DNA from: Brienomyrus brachyistius
Taxonomy: Eukaryota > Chordata > Actinopteri > Osteoglossiformes > Mormyridae
Assembly: GCF_023856365.1 (NCBI RefSeq)
Contig: NC_064542.1
Location: 14,360,863-14,424,862, forward strand
Direction: 5' to 3'
Length of the DNA: 64,000 nucleotides
Position 1 is the stretch's first letter, and every line of letters starts with the position of its first letter. The position numbers were made by a program, and so were the translations under genes. The notes below the pieces were generated by a model. The model saw only the letters and a list, made by a program, of their open reading frames with translations, did not search any database and was not told the DNA's origin. This document shows positions 1 to 12,645 of the stretch, piece by piece.

Positions 1-3000
1 CAGTGTACAATATGCAGTTCACCCTGGATGGAACGTCGGTCTTTGGCAGGTCACACACATGGAAAATATGGAGAAATCAATTAACCTAAACAACACATAG
101 AAAACTACAAACATTGGAAAAAACACTAAGATACCAAATCTAGACATAAGTTGAAAAACCAGGAAGTGTAAAGTCACAGTGCCAGTCAATGCAGTGCATT
201 TCAAAAAAACATTTTATACCCCCATATGTGAATTTTTATGTGTATTTTGTTGATTACAGATATTTGGAATTATATAAAAAAACATACACTTCAGTCCATC
301 ATCATGTGCCTTGTTTTGAATTGTAGCCTTATTTGACTTATATCGTGTAAGTCCTTCTTGATTTAAAATGTCATTTATGCAATATTTTATAATGGTTGTC
401 ATGACATAACCACAGAAGTGTCTGCTAGAGCAGGGCAATGGGCACAGCAGGAAAAGGCAGACAATGGTGTCAGAGATTTCTCATGAAAATGCTAGGTTTG
501 AAGGCCAGCTTACATGGAGAAGTTCCATGTGGGTCAGACTACTCATGCTTCCCTGAGACACTGCATTTCACTCTCTTTGAACTTTGTAATACTTGAGCAT
601 TTGATGGGAGAGTCATGCTTTCTTGGTTGTCTTGCCATTAATAATGGATTCGTTGGTCTTAATGTTCATGCACTCAGGCTACCTTTATTTCTTCTTGAGT
701 GGCTGAAAAAAAATGCAGTTTTTGAGGCAGTTCTTGAAAATGGCATTTAAATTCCAGTTTTCAGTATGTTTATCGTCTAGAGGACAGCAAAGAGCCCCGA
801 CTGTTAGAAATACTCCTTTAAATGGAGAATTCAATCAGTGCTGAAACATCCGAACAATGAAAGGTCTTTTGTTCTGGAGGAGATGTGTCACATGTTAGAT
901 TAAGAGCTACTGCAAAGTTATTGTGATGGAAACATAACAAATATAGACCCAATGCGTACTAGTTTAGGCCGTCGCAGTCATGGCCTCCCGCAGAAAAAAA
1001 GTACGAACACAAAGGAGGTTTTGCACACTTATCATTCACCTTCACTTATAGTTGCCTAACAGCCACAAAGTCACCTGCGGGAGAGAATGAGAGCTCTGGT
1101 AAGCTGATGACAAGGAAATGTGGCTGAGACAGACCATGTGATTGGCAGATCGTTTTATTTGGCGGGACCAGAAAATCCCATTGCATTTGAAATGTGTTTG
1201 TCAGTTTAGCCTGTGACAAAACTGGGGTTTGCCTGCTCTTCCGAAGCCTTCGTCGAAGGATACAGGAAGTAGATTTATGATTGAGAGCAAAGGTGAAATT
1301 CCTGGTCTCCCTGCAAACTTAACTAGTGAAATAAGCACCCAGACAATTCACACTGGGCAGACATGAGACCTGACCTTTGTCAGAATCCTGATTCACTTCT
1401 CCAGTAAATTTCTTCTCGTAAATTTCAAGAGATATAAAAAATAATATGGACACACACAGGTGGTAGGATTAGAGGATACGCATCCAAAGAATTCAAATAT
1501 ATGCTCCATTTCAGGCAGAATTTCCCAAGTCTGTTCCTCTTCATGTGTTTGCTGGTGCTAGAGCCCAGCCAAGCTCTCATAATGTGACAAAATATTTCCC
1601 ATTAGAATTATTATTATTATATGTATCAGTAGTAAACTATTTTACTTTCACTTGATAAATTAGAGAAAACTGACAAAATAGAATATTTTACTAATTTATT
1701 ATTTTATGAATTTACTGTTATTGTTCACAGCCTACACCATAATCTTGATTTACTGAAAGTGAATTAACAAAGAGCAATCTATTATTAATTAATACATTAA
1801 TATATTTAGAAACTATCAGTCATTTAAAAAGCAAAATCAAGTATTCAGGTAATGTAATTGCATGAAAATAAATAAAATTTAAGTGATTCATTCAATCAAA
1901 GGTTGTCTCAGGCTCACTTAAAGGCTAAGTTGAAGCAAAAACTCACTGGCAAGGTGTGTCCTGAAAACACAACTGGGAAGCATTGGTCTAGGCAGCAAAT
2001 CATCTAACTACTGTGGCAGCTCAGTCCACTAAAGTACGGCCTTCCTGGGGGAAAGGTTAGGCCTTCGATAGGTCAGTGCAGTATGGAATACGATCCAGGA
2101 GACCCAAATTTGTTGGACGGGGGGTTCGAGAGAAGGCAGCAAGACTGGGTAGCTATGAGGGAACTGTGCCATTAGCTGTCTGACTGAGCATCACCATGAC
2201 TGCCCGTAACTGCCTAATAATGCAGTTACAGTGCAGCTATGTTCAGTGCAGACGTGGTTTTTACCATTAATCATAATATGCATTTGTGCAGGGGCCCTGA
2301 GGTTTGGGGGGCGCCTGTTGGTCACAAACAGTCACTACATGAGATCTGGTTCAGTGACAGTGGGGTGTATTCTATTTCGAGCTTCGCACACCAGAGTGCA
2401 TTTAGGACGTAAATCGAAATATGGCATGCAGGCTGTCGCCATGCGCCTGCGTTATCTGCATGTACGCATGATTTTTTTTCCTTTTAGTCACAAAGTGGCC
2501 TTACCATGGGAAAAAAAGCCACCATTGTTATCGAAAATTGCATGATTGGCCTTCACTGCTGTTCATCCCCCTCTCAAATTGAACTCTTTTGTTAAAAGTC
2601 ATTCCTCAAACAGATTGTAAATCATAAGTGGTGCAGTGTGCGTGTGATTAAAAAACAATGGTATAGAGCCTCTGCTCCCAGAACTTACACTCCAGCAGTG
2701 GAAAAATAAGCACTTACTGTAGCTGAATGGACCATCAATCTTATCAGACCCCATAGCTGAGGTATACAAAAAGTTCTTTCATTAAACATGCTGCATCAGG
2801 TTTTCCATGGTGTGTGACCCCCCCCCCCGCCTGAAAGCAGCTGTTTTCGTGTATGCCCACTTGTGTGTCTCTTCTTCTGCTAGCTTCTTAGTGGCCAGTG
2901 GTGCTGCAGTCATTCTGGGTGTTTAATTTAGGTGTGATTTCACTGGCAGCTGGCACCTAGAGTCACAGCTCTCTGGAATTTTCTCACTGCCCACTGGTAT

Positions 3001-4595
3001 TTAAGGACAGCTGGCCGCATGTTACTCAGCTTGTGTGTGTCCTTCTCCGAGCATCAGGACTTTTAACTGGCTGCATCACAACCTTTCCCCTTATCCCAAT
3101 GTCAAATGTACGGCGGGCCAGTCTGGTCCAGAAATTGAAGCCGTTTGTCTACGCTTCCCCGAAGCCTGCTCCACCTGTCAGCTGGCATCTGGGCCTAGAC
3201 CACATAATATGACCTGTTAACATTTGGTGGCATGATACCCCAAAACTCCCTCTGGCCACGCGGCCGCGACTGGCCTAAGAAACTGGGTGACAGATGCTCA
3301 GTCTACAGTGCGCTGGGACAACACTTTAGCCCGGTAATGAGGATCGGCCTGGTTACAGCACGCTGCTAATTTTGTTCAGCTCTTCTTTCACCGCGAATAA
3401 TGCTTTTTCATTACAAAGTATTTGTTTGGGCTTTTGCCCCGAGATTTCCAAATCCCATTTGAAGAGCTCTAATATGGAAATGGCTCAATTCGTTCAGGGG
3501 TACTGGGTTACAGGTTGAAATGTGGACTAATTCTATATCACAATGGCAGTAATTCAGGGTCTCTTGGCTTTTCCTGTTACTTGCTCACCAGACTGTTTTT
3601 TATTGTTTATTACTCGCCTACAAATGTGCACCCGAATGCAGCCTGAGACCTCTGTGTGCTTCAAGGCAAGCAGGCCAACCTGTTTTTGTCCATTATTAAG
3701 GGAATAATACTGCTGAAATGTTTTTTTTTTTCTCATCCTATTTGTGAATGCAGTTGGACGTTACGGAAAACAGGTTATCAAAGTGAATACGAACATTTAT
3801 TCATCGTACCATAGCTTATCCAGTGAAGTTGTACTTCATCTTTATTAATGATTATATTATTTTCCGCACCTGACTATCAATTTTATACACTGCACGGGTA
3901 AGTGATAAACGTAAAGATGTTATTATGTGTGAGACTGTATGAGACTAAGTCGTTTGCTTACTGGTGGTTTATCGGTATAGGATATGGCCTTTTAAACATA
4001 CAGATGAACAACAGGGACAGACTTTACTTTTCATTCTAAACTGTTTTCCACCAAAGGCTATTCACAGAACAGCAAATCTATGGTAAGACAAAGCCAGCTT
4101 CTGCACTGACAGATATATTCATTTGTTAGTATATGAATTCAACTCTAACTGCATCATGGTGCTTTCTACGATTACACAGGGAACTAAACTGGGGGGGGGG
4201 GGGGGGGGGTGCTTAAGCATCTCCTCTTAATTAAAAGCACTGTTTCAACATCACCCACTGGCCTTTTTCCATTTCTGCAGGAAATGGCTTTCAAGGGACA
4301 GGCGAACTGTAAAAGAACTTAAAGACACATTTAAACGATCCCAACCCCCCTCTGCAGTGATTTTTTTTTTCCATATGACATTATTCTTAAGTAATAGTGG
4401 GGTTTTGTTTCACTTTTTTTTATTTCTGACAGCTTTTCATATTTGTAAAGCAGTTGAATAGCTTTTGAGGATGTAATGCACTGTTGACACAGTGAAAGCA
4501 CTCCATCAGTGTCAGGGAAATGGCACGGCAAAAGCCCAGGAGTGCAGGAGGCATAAACAAGTGCCAGGACAGGAACAGGGCGCACTGTGCTGCAC
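1..4595. other. No gene seen
   Basis: AT-rich sequence with short chance frames only (longest 104 codons at 2231-2545, no recognisable motif). One C-run at 2819-2828 and the G19 tract stand out. Confidence 0.6.
4191..4209. repeat. G19 homopolymer
   Basis: Nineteen consecutive G. Length may be inexact in assembly. Confidence 0.95.
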
Positions 4596-4862
4596 TTCTG
4601 TGTGTGCGTGTGTGTGTATTAGGGTTACTTTACAAATGTCACCCACAATGTAATAAAAACCTGTTATTTTGAGATTATAAGATCTGTGAATGCAATCAAG
4701 AAACTAAAAATGCCAAAACTCTCGTATTTTGTTTGGTTACTAATGGTTAAGGTTAGGGCTGGGTAGGGGTTAAGGTCGTCATGTTGGGATTAGAGTTTTC
4801 CCCCATAGAAATGAATGGAGAGTCCCCACAAAGATATAATTACAAACCTGTATGTGTCTGTG
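4596..4862 (+). repeat. TG-flanked dispersed repeat, copy 1
   Basis: It has a short TG run, then ACAATGTAATAAAAACCTGT, AATGCAATCAAGAAACTAAA, GTCATGTTGGGATTAGAGTT and AAAGATATAATTACAAACCT. The same order is seen at 63613-63961 and, inverted, at 55255-55550. Confidence 0.8.
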
Positions 4863-5899
4863 CCTGTGGTTTATCTGTTATCTAACTAGCAGACAGCTGC
4901 TTTGTGTATGGGAAAAATCTACAACCGTTTTCACAAGTGTGGACAGTGTGGAGAACCCTCAACTGGAATCAGCACTACCAGCTTTTAAATTATATTTTTA
5001 AATGCTGGTACTGGTGACAATGAAGTGTGTGTTGGTGTGAAAACAATACATTCATCCATCTTCCACACACCAGAAATCACACCCTGAATGGCATACTGTA
5101 CCAGTCCGTTGCAGGCAAGACAAGGCATGGATCCTGAATACTCCTATATCGGTTAAAAATAATCCTCATCTCATCAACGACTAGTGTGTCCTATCACTAT
5201 TTGCAAATATCACACACCCACGCCCATGCCAACAAAATATAGGACCATCCCTTGTAATGCTGGGAACTGTATTTTGATATTTGAACACAAATATTTCAAC
5301 TTATCAAGCTGAAGATGAGGCATTTGGGAGAGTTTAATTTGTTTTCAGAATGTGTTGTTCTATGTGCCATTTGAGATGGGGTAGGGTGGTGGGTTATACA
5401 AAGGGGTGATTTTTAAACCTCCAGCTATGCTCCCTACTGCCTTTCGTCTGTTTCTTCAAGGGGGGCAACACACAGGTATGTAGCTTTATCTGCTCTGACA
5501 CCTGCACAGTTAATTCAGCTCCACAGACATGCAGGTCACAGGCATCGTGTATTTGACATCCCCGCCAGGGAGAGTGATTTGCAAAGCCTTTCTACTTCTA
5601 TGCCCACTGTAAAAATGTTGCCTTTTTTTGTTTGTTTCATATATATATATATATTATATTTATTATTTTATTTTTTTCTGACAACCAAACTGGCAGCGGG
5701 TAGAAAATTATAAATAGGGTAATGAGCCTCTGGATTAAATTCTGTTGATTCCAGTAATTATTACCTGTACCAAAAGAAAATAAAAAATAGTTCTCCTTTT
5801 CTGTGGGTGTCTCTTGTTAAACAGTTATACCTTTTCTGTCCCAAACTAAATAATTAGAGGACTAAAACTGATTTCAAAGCTTCGCATCTTCTTGTTCGT
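4863..5899. other. No gene seen
   Basis: Non-coding sequence with a short (TA)n-rich patch at 5638-5675. Confidence 0.6.
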
Positions 5900-6187
5900 A
5901 TGCCAGAGGGACGGCCGGGCGGTGCCGTGGGGACACCATCGCCTTGCACCTTGGCACTGGACTTTCCAGGAGTCTCCATCCCAATTCTATGAGTGTAGAG
6001 TTTGCATGTTCTCTCTGTGTTGCCATAGGGTTTCCACCAGAGTTTTCCCCCCCCACACCCCAAAAACATGCTAAGGTGCCAATTGCCTGTAGGTAGGAAT
6101 GGGTGCTTTGCACCTGTAGCTTCTGGGACAAGACCCTCATGACCCCGTGACCCTTCAGTGGACCAGTGGGTATATAAAATTGATGGA
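5900..6187 (+). mobile_element. Old SINE copy
   Basis: Body landmarks GAGTTTGCATGTTCTCTCTG and CAAAAACATGCTAAGG and the tail GATGGATG appear in order. The head (about 5900-5970) is barely recognisable. The overlapping open frames on both strands here are repeat-derived. Confidence 0.65.
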
Positions 6188-6454
6188 TGTCTGCTAGAAT
6201 ATAAAGTGAGGGGCTGTTCTTTTACGGACATCTTTCATGTGACAAACCGTGACACAGAATGTTTTGTACAGCACCATTTATAGATTTTCCTCTTTGGAAC
6301 ACTGGTTTTCAGCAAATGCCATAAAATCAAAGTCTCGAGTGCATAACTCCAATGATTCATCTTTGTTTCTGGCAGAGATTTGTCCAGAGGAACAGAGTGT
6401 CCAAAATAAAATGTGTTCTGTGTTTTGGGGTCAATAGTGCTTGTAATATACAAC

Positions 6455-6590
6455 TGTATTGCTTGCTTGCCCTGGAATGGACACCATCCCCTTCAGATTG
6501 TCCCCTATCCTGTACTTCCTGGGACAGGCTCCAAGATGACTCTGTGACCCTCTACTGGAAAGCGGCTTGTATATTTAGCCTGTATTATAG
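6455..6590 (+). mobile_element. SINE 3' fragment
   Basis: GCCCTGGAATGGACACCATCC and CCTGGGACAGGCTCCAAGATGA-type segments match the SINE 3' half. No head is seen. Confidence 0.5.
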
Positions 6591-6599
6591 TAATTAAAA

Positions 6600-7579
6600 A
6601 TATATTTATACGTGGGAATCAATTAGTTCAAGTTAACAATGAAGACACCTTGCTAGACTTTCTATGCTTTTATTAGGGCTATACCTGACTCACAATTTTG
6701 TTAGTCAAATCAGACTTGGCTGTTCAATACAAATATTCAACTATTCGTTTTTTCTTTTCCCCCACATAGACAATCTGGGTTAGAAAATCCATTGGCATGA
6801 GTTTCAGTGATATTTCTGCCGCTCTTACTGCAGCTTCTGCGCTACAGCGCCTTCTGCCTTCTTGCTTTGTTTACCTTATGGATTTGTCAGAATAATGAGA
6901 CAGGCAGCACACGTGTATTTCTGTTTAAATAAAGCTGTTACAGCCTAATTTTTTGTTGAATCACGCACACCGCGTATCGCCACGCCAAGTGAGATTGTTC
7001 ACACAACAGCACAGGGCAACACACAAGCACCAGTTAATTACTTAGAAGTTTCATTCGCTATTTTGACATGTTAAATTACTGTACTACCATTTTAGGTGTA
7101 TCTCATTCTATACATACCGTGTACAGCACAGTATGCATATCTAACGGGGGTTAAACGCATACCTTCATTTAAATAAATCTACAGTGATATCCTACCTAAT
7201 TCAATGGCTGTCAATATCCTGCCAGCCTAGTGTTGAATTCACAGGGTGAATAAGCGGGAGATGAGATCTAATAAATATATTTCTGTTCACAGAGACCCAT
7301 TCTCTCCTGTAATTCTTGAACATTATGACCTAAATTAAGGATTAATTATTTTTTGTTTTTACAGACTCGTTTCAGCACTAAGCCATTTTCAGTGTGGTAG
7401 AACAATGCCAAAAAGCATCCGTCACTCAACAAGCTTCCAATAAATCAAAGAGACAGTATACGCTTCAGAATGCATTTTCCTTATTATTTAGAGCATTATT
7501 TCCCAGCCTCTCCTATTGCACGCAATTCAGAGAGCCTATAAGACAAAGCCGGCTGCATGCAATGTTGCAGAAAGTTATG
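6600..7579. other. No gene seen
   Basis: AT-rich, with short frames only. Confidence 0.6.
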
Positions 7580-8220
7580 CCGCATTCCTTTTGAACTCTG
7601 AAGTTGAAATCTCTCACTTCCTAGTCCGAAAATTCAACTTGAACGCCCCCGGAAGTCGGAAGTCCGACTCAGAAAGTCAGAGGAAACTCTGCACCCCTGA
7701 CCTTAGATTTCAAGATGGCTGCCCGCTTTATCAAAAGAGATTAAAGCTATAGTTATATTATACTGTTTATTAGCACTTACGTCTTATTTGTGGCTTATTA
7801 AATTGTCGCACACACATGACTGCCCAACCGCTATCTGTGAGCATGTTACTACGGTGCTTTTATGCACAAAATACTATGTTATGCGTTGTTATCAACTGGT
7901 ATTGCTGACAATAGCTAACAGTGAACCTAACTAGAACTGGGGCCTGTTTCTCAGAAAGCAGGATTTGTTGCTTAGCTGGATAACTTGTCGGGTTTAAAGT
8001 AGTCTCGGTTAAATGTAAGTGAACAAAGACAGAGGCCATTTAAACTGACGTACCTTAAATCTGACAAGTTATCCTGCAAAGCAAGAAAATCAGGTGTTTG
8101 AAACAGATCCCTGGTATTCCTCATGGCTTTCCAACTTGCTGTAGTGGAACGGGGTTAACTCGGGTGTGACGTCATTCCCAGCTCCAACTTCTGACCTCCG
8201 ACGTAAACGTAACGTAGCAT
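7580..8220. mobile_element. Older inverted-repeat element, apparently split by the MITE at 7938-8114
   Basis: The left arm (GGAAGTCGGAAGTCCGACTC, near 7650) and the right arm (CCAACTTCTGACCTCCGACG, near 8185) carry inverted, related GAAGT/CGGA motifs typical of a fish DNA element. The match is loose and the boundaries are approximate. Confidence 0.35.
7938..8114. mobile_element. MITE with about 60-bp inverted ends
   Basis: The left end (GCCTGTTTCTCAGAAAGCAG, then GCTGGATAACTTGTCGGG) is repeated inverted at the right end (CTGACAAGTTATCCTGCAAAG to TGTTTGAAACAGATCC). The spacer is short and has no coding capacity. The superfamily is not identified. Confidence 0.7.
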
Positions 8221-11200
8221 TATTTGTAACTTTTTAAATGCATTATTATGCATTATGAAGTTATCTATTATGCATTATGATGACTGCTATAAGTAGTATA
8301 GTATAGTGATACCAAAATATATTTAGGGTTCCCCCTATTTATAATTCCTCATTGAAATGACTGACAAAAAAATAATAATGACTCACCGACTTTGAGAAAC
8401 ACAGTTGACTTATGAGTCTTCAATTGAATATTAGAATCATCGACTTTTGGGGGCAGCACTAGTTTTTATTATTAAGAATGTTTGCTAGTTTTATTTCTGT
8501 TTGTATGCTGTCATTAATAATTTTCTCACCAACGACAGTAGGTGAAGGAAAAGGAAATATATAGTTTATTTTTTCTCATGGATCACAGCAAAGAATATAT
8601 TTTATTTATGATACAGTTATGATGTTCTGTATTACACAATATTAATAACTGCAAGAAAGGCTCCAGTCAGGATGGCAAAGGGTACTGCATAAAATAGGGA
8701 TTAGAGGAGGGATGTGGATATTATTCATAGCTGGGCTGAAATGAGTGAATGGAAACTGTACGGCAAATGATATCAAATATCAGGATTCCAATCGGTGGGA
8801 TTACTGAGGGGTGAGAGAAACCATCTATTAATCAAACAGGGGAACAAGGAAATGTGTCACCCAACCTCCTCACGGAATGTCACATTCATCTCACAGTAAG
8901 AGACCAACTTAACCCAATCCATTCCCTCATCACCCATCCATCCATCTATCCATCCAACAACCCATCAATCCATCTTTCTATTCATTTTCAAAATGCATTT
9001 TCAAATACAAGACCCTGAGCCTTTTAATGTAGCACCTGTGAGGACACACTCTTCGAGTTCTGTACCTTTGACTTTCATTTTAACTCATCCAATTAATTTG
9101 GCAGCAGTTTGCATGCACTGATAACCGTTGATAGGATTTTCCCCATTATCTTGGAAGAAGAACGATTCTCTCTTAGTCGAAGGACTGGAGAAGCATTTGA
9201 TCACACGTCTCTCTCCCAACTCTAAATCTCTTGCTCCTGAAGGAATTCCACATCTTCAGCTCCGCGTGGCTGATGAGGGAGATGCGACGTGCTGCGTTTG
9301 CTGAGCGGCGCTAAGTAGGTCCCATGTGAGAAGCGCAATTTGAGTGTCGTTGTTCCACTGGCCAATTCAACAAGCAGTCCGGAGGGGGTGATTGCTGAGC
9401 TGCCTGACACTGATGCCCCTCCCTCACGTGTATGGTCACTCGATTCAGTCTTCTCAATGCTTCTCAGATGTGTGCCACTCGTGCTAACCATCCCTCCTGC
9501 CATTGCTACGTGGGCCTGTTCCCCCGCAGTGCAGGGCTTTGCCATTTGATCAAGCTGCCAGTTCCTGGACAGAAACGTGCACCAGGGCATAAGTCTCCAA
9601 GGTTTGGAGTCCCTTTTCTGGACTGTGTTTCACATCTCTGAAGCTCAAGCGACGCTGTGCCTTTGGGAAAGTGCTACACTCTTCAAATTGCTCCAAAATT
9701 ATTATATTTCGAAATAAAAGTCTTCACCTCTATTACTTTTTCCTTTATTTCTGGTCACTTATTTTTAGCTTGTGTATGTATAGACATGGACACATTTTTC
9801 TGCATTTAGACCTTTCCAGCTAGAAAGGTATGAAAAAAAAAAACAATTTTGGCGATGCAATATTTGCTCCTCATGTCATCTTGGGAATATCATCCTCCTG
9901 CTATCCGATGGTCTAAGAGAACAAGCTTTCCAAGCCTTTCTACTGAAAGTCTACGGAATAGATGTTAAAACATAAACAAACATTAACAATGTCATGATAA
10001 CATTTTGCTAAAATGCAGTCTCCTGTCTGAATGTCGCATACAACTATCATCCAAAGCACATATATTTTTTCTGGATCAGCTAATCAGTATACGGATGTAT
10101 GACATTATCTTTTTCTGCATTCGGGGGTAAGCAATACTGTGCTCTATTTGAGTGTAGAAGTGGAAGCACGTGCCGGGGCTTGTTTCATAGCTGCAGATTT
10201 CGCGGAGATGCAGACGGCTTTTCCGCCAACGTGCCAGAGGCTCCGTGGGTGGCGTGGATGTGCGACCCAAGCTAAGCGGATGTCTCTCCACCCACTGCTC
10301 GTTCAGCTCCAACTCCACCTTCACAGAGTACACGAACTGGCATCTTCATTCCGTCAAAAATCACCAATCCCCCCCCCCGCCGTACAGCTCTGTGACAAAG
10401 GTTCATTCTCCAGGGTCTGCAACCAGGATCCTCGTTTTCATTCAACGTACGAGAAGCACATTCAGGCCTTTTTTTAATTTATCACTGGGACTGAAGTGGC
10501 AAGGCACTATTTATGTCAGTCCGGGCTAACAGACCAGTGGAGTGTGGTGACACATCAAATGCTCTGGATAACTCTGTGTCGGTAATGAGCTGCATTCAGA
10601 TTCATCTTTTCTCGGAGCAAATCCCTCTGTTCCCAAATTAACACAAATAACTGGACAAACATCGTTGTTCTCCTCTCCTCTGGACAAAGTCTCTGTACTG
10701 CTTTCCAGAAGAATTTCCCTTTTCGGCTGAGTTTCTGTATGTCAGAAGGAATTTAATGCATTTTCTTGCTCTCAGTTGCTTAAAGCTACCCACCTGAAGC
10801 AGAATCTTCTCAATTTGCTTCTAGAACTTTTAAACCATCTAGTTTGACAATCAGGACTCATTCTGTGTACCCAGCATGCCCCTGCAAACCATTGGCTGTA
10901 TCGTATTTAATGAAAAATGTAGATTCGGCAGAAGAGAATTTTAAGCTAGCTTTTATGCTGTCACAAGGTATTTTTTGAGCTATAAAAATGTTCACAGCCA
11001 TGCTTAATATTCCAGAACCATAATCTATGGCTGATTTAATATTTTGTTACATTACTTAGGATATCTCTTACAGCAAGGACATTGAATAGAAGGAGAATGC
11101 AAAATTTGCCTGTCGTTTTAGCAGTTCACTACAGTTCACCTCTATTAAATTGTTATTCTCAGTGTAAACATTCTGTTGGGGTGGGGGGGCAGACTAGCAT

Positions 11201-11374
11201 ATGACCCAGGAAAGGACACACTGTGAATATTGAAATAACCTGAAATATTTTTCTACTTCTTTTTTTCTACAGGAGGGCTAATTTATTATGTCTAAGAAAA
11301 GTTTAAATAATTTTGCTTTTATTATTAATGAAGATTTTCTCTGTTTTTACAGCACCATATTTATTACATATCCA
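8221..11374. other. No gene seen
   Basis: Contains a degenerate CATC-rich patch (8933-8965). A 122-codon minus frame (9222-9590) and a 112-codon plus frame (10139-10477) have no recognisable motif and are unlikely to be genes. Confidence 0.55.
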
Positions 11375-12645
11375 GTATAGGGTCACAGTAAACTTGAAGC
11401 CTATACCAGGAAGCCCAGGGCATGGACACCCTGGATGGGATACCAGCACATCCTAGGGCATAAGGCAGGGCACACCCTGAATGGGATACCAGCACATTCT
11501 AGGGCATAAGGAAAGGGACACCCTGGATGGGATACCAGCACATGCTAGGGCATAAGGCAAGGAACACCCTAGATGGGATTCCAGCACATCCTAGGGCATA
11601 AGGCAGGGCACACCCTGAATGGGATACCAGCACATCCTAGGGCATAAGGAAAGGGACATCCTGAATGGGATACCAGCACATCCTAGGACATAAGGCAGGG
11701 GACACCCTAGATGGGATTCCAGCACATCCTAGGGCATAAGGCAGGGCACACCCTGGATGGGATACCAGCACATCCTAGGGCATAAGGCAGGGGACACCCT
11801 GGATGGGATACCAGCACATGCTAGGGCATAAGGCAAGGAACACCCTAGATGGGATTCCAGCACATCCTAGGGCATAAGGCAGGGCACACCCTGAATGGGA
11901 TACCAGCACATCCTAGGGCATAAGGAAAGGGACACCCTGAATGGGATACCAGCACATCCTAGGGCATAAGGAAAGGGACACCCTGGATGGGATACCAGCA
12001 CATCCTAGGGCATAAGGAAAGGGATACCCTGGATGGGATACCAGCACATGCTAGGGCATAAGGCAGGGGACATCCTGGATAGTATACCAGCACATCTCAG
12101 GGCATAAGGCAGGGGACACCCTGGATGGGATACCAGCACATCCTAGAGTATAAGGCAAGGGACACCCTGGATGGGATACCAGTACATGCTAGGGCATAAG
12201 GCAGGGGACATCCTGGATGGTATACCAGCACATCTCAGGGCATAAGGCAGGGGACACCCTGGATGGGATACCAGGTTTTCCTAGGGCATAAGGCAGGGGA
12301 CACCCTGGATGGGATACCAGCACATGATAGGGCATTAGGCAGCGGATATCCTGGATGGGATACCAGCACATCCTAGGGCATAAGACAGGGGATATCCTGG
12401 ATGGGATTCCAGCACATCCTAGGGCATAAGACAGGGGATATCCTGGATGGGATACCAGCACATCCTAGGGCATAAGGCAGGGGATATCCTGGATGGGATA
12501 CCAGCACATCCTAGGGCATAAGGCAGGGGATATCCTGGATGGGATTCCAGCACATCCTAGGGCATAAGGCAGGGGACACCGTGGATGGGATACCAGGACA
12601 TCCTAGGGCACACACTTTCACACACACTATGGCAAATTCCACACA
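11375..12645 (-). mobile_element. SINE copy expanded by the minisatellite
   Basis: The left flank (GAAGCCTATACCAGGAAGC near 11397) and the right flank (GGGCACACACTTTCACACAC, then CTATGGCAAATT, near 12606-12637) correspond to consecutive segments of the SINE at 58854-59213. The 46-bp unit matches the segment between them. The head and tail of this SINE are not clear. Confidence 0.65.
11411..12610. repeat. 46-bp minisatellite, about 26 units
   Basis: A tandem array with a 46-bp unit. A typical unit runs from GGCAGGGGACACCCTGGATG to CTAGGGCATAA. I count 26 units with base variants and no spacers. Variants group by position: GCACACCCTGAATG and GGAAAGGG types occur in the left half, and GGATATCCTGG types in units 21-25. 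Flanking sequence on both sides matches a minus-strand SINE, so the array is an expanded internal SINE segment. Open frames across it (for example 12189-12461 on the minus strand) are artefacts of the repeat. Confidence 0.96.

Noticed and set aside
5854..6231. 125-codon minus-strand frame
   Set aside because: Covers an old SINE copy.
9222..9590. 122-codon minus-strand frame
   Set aside because: No domain, no splice context and no recognisable relative. Overlaps plus-strand frames of similar length.
11411..12610. Regularly spaced repeats that might suggest a CRISPR array
   Set aside because: The 46-bp units are directly tandem with no unique spacers, lie inside a SINE and sit in a eukaryotic setting.
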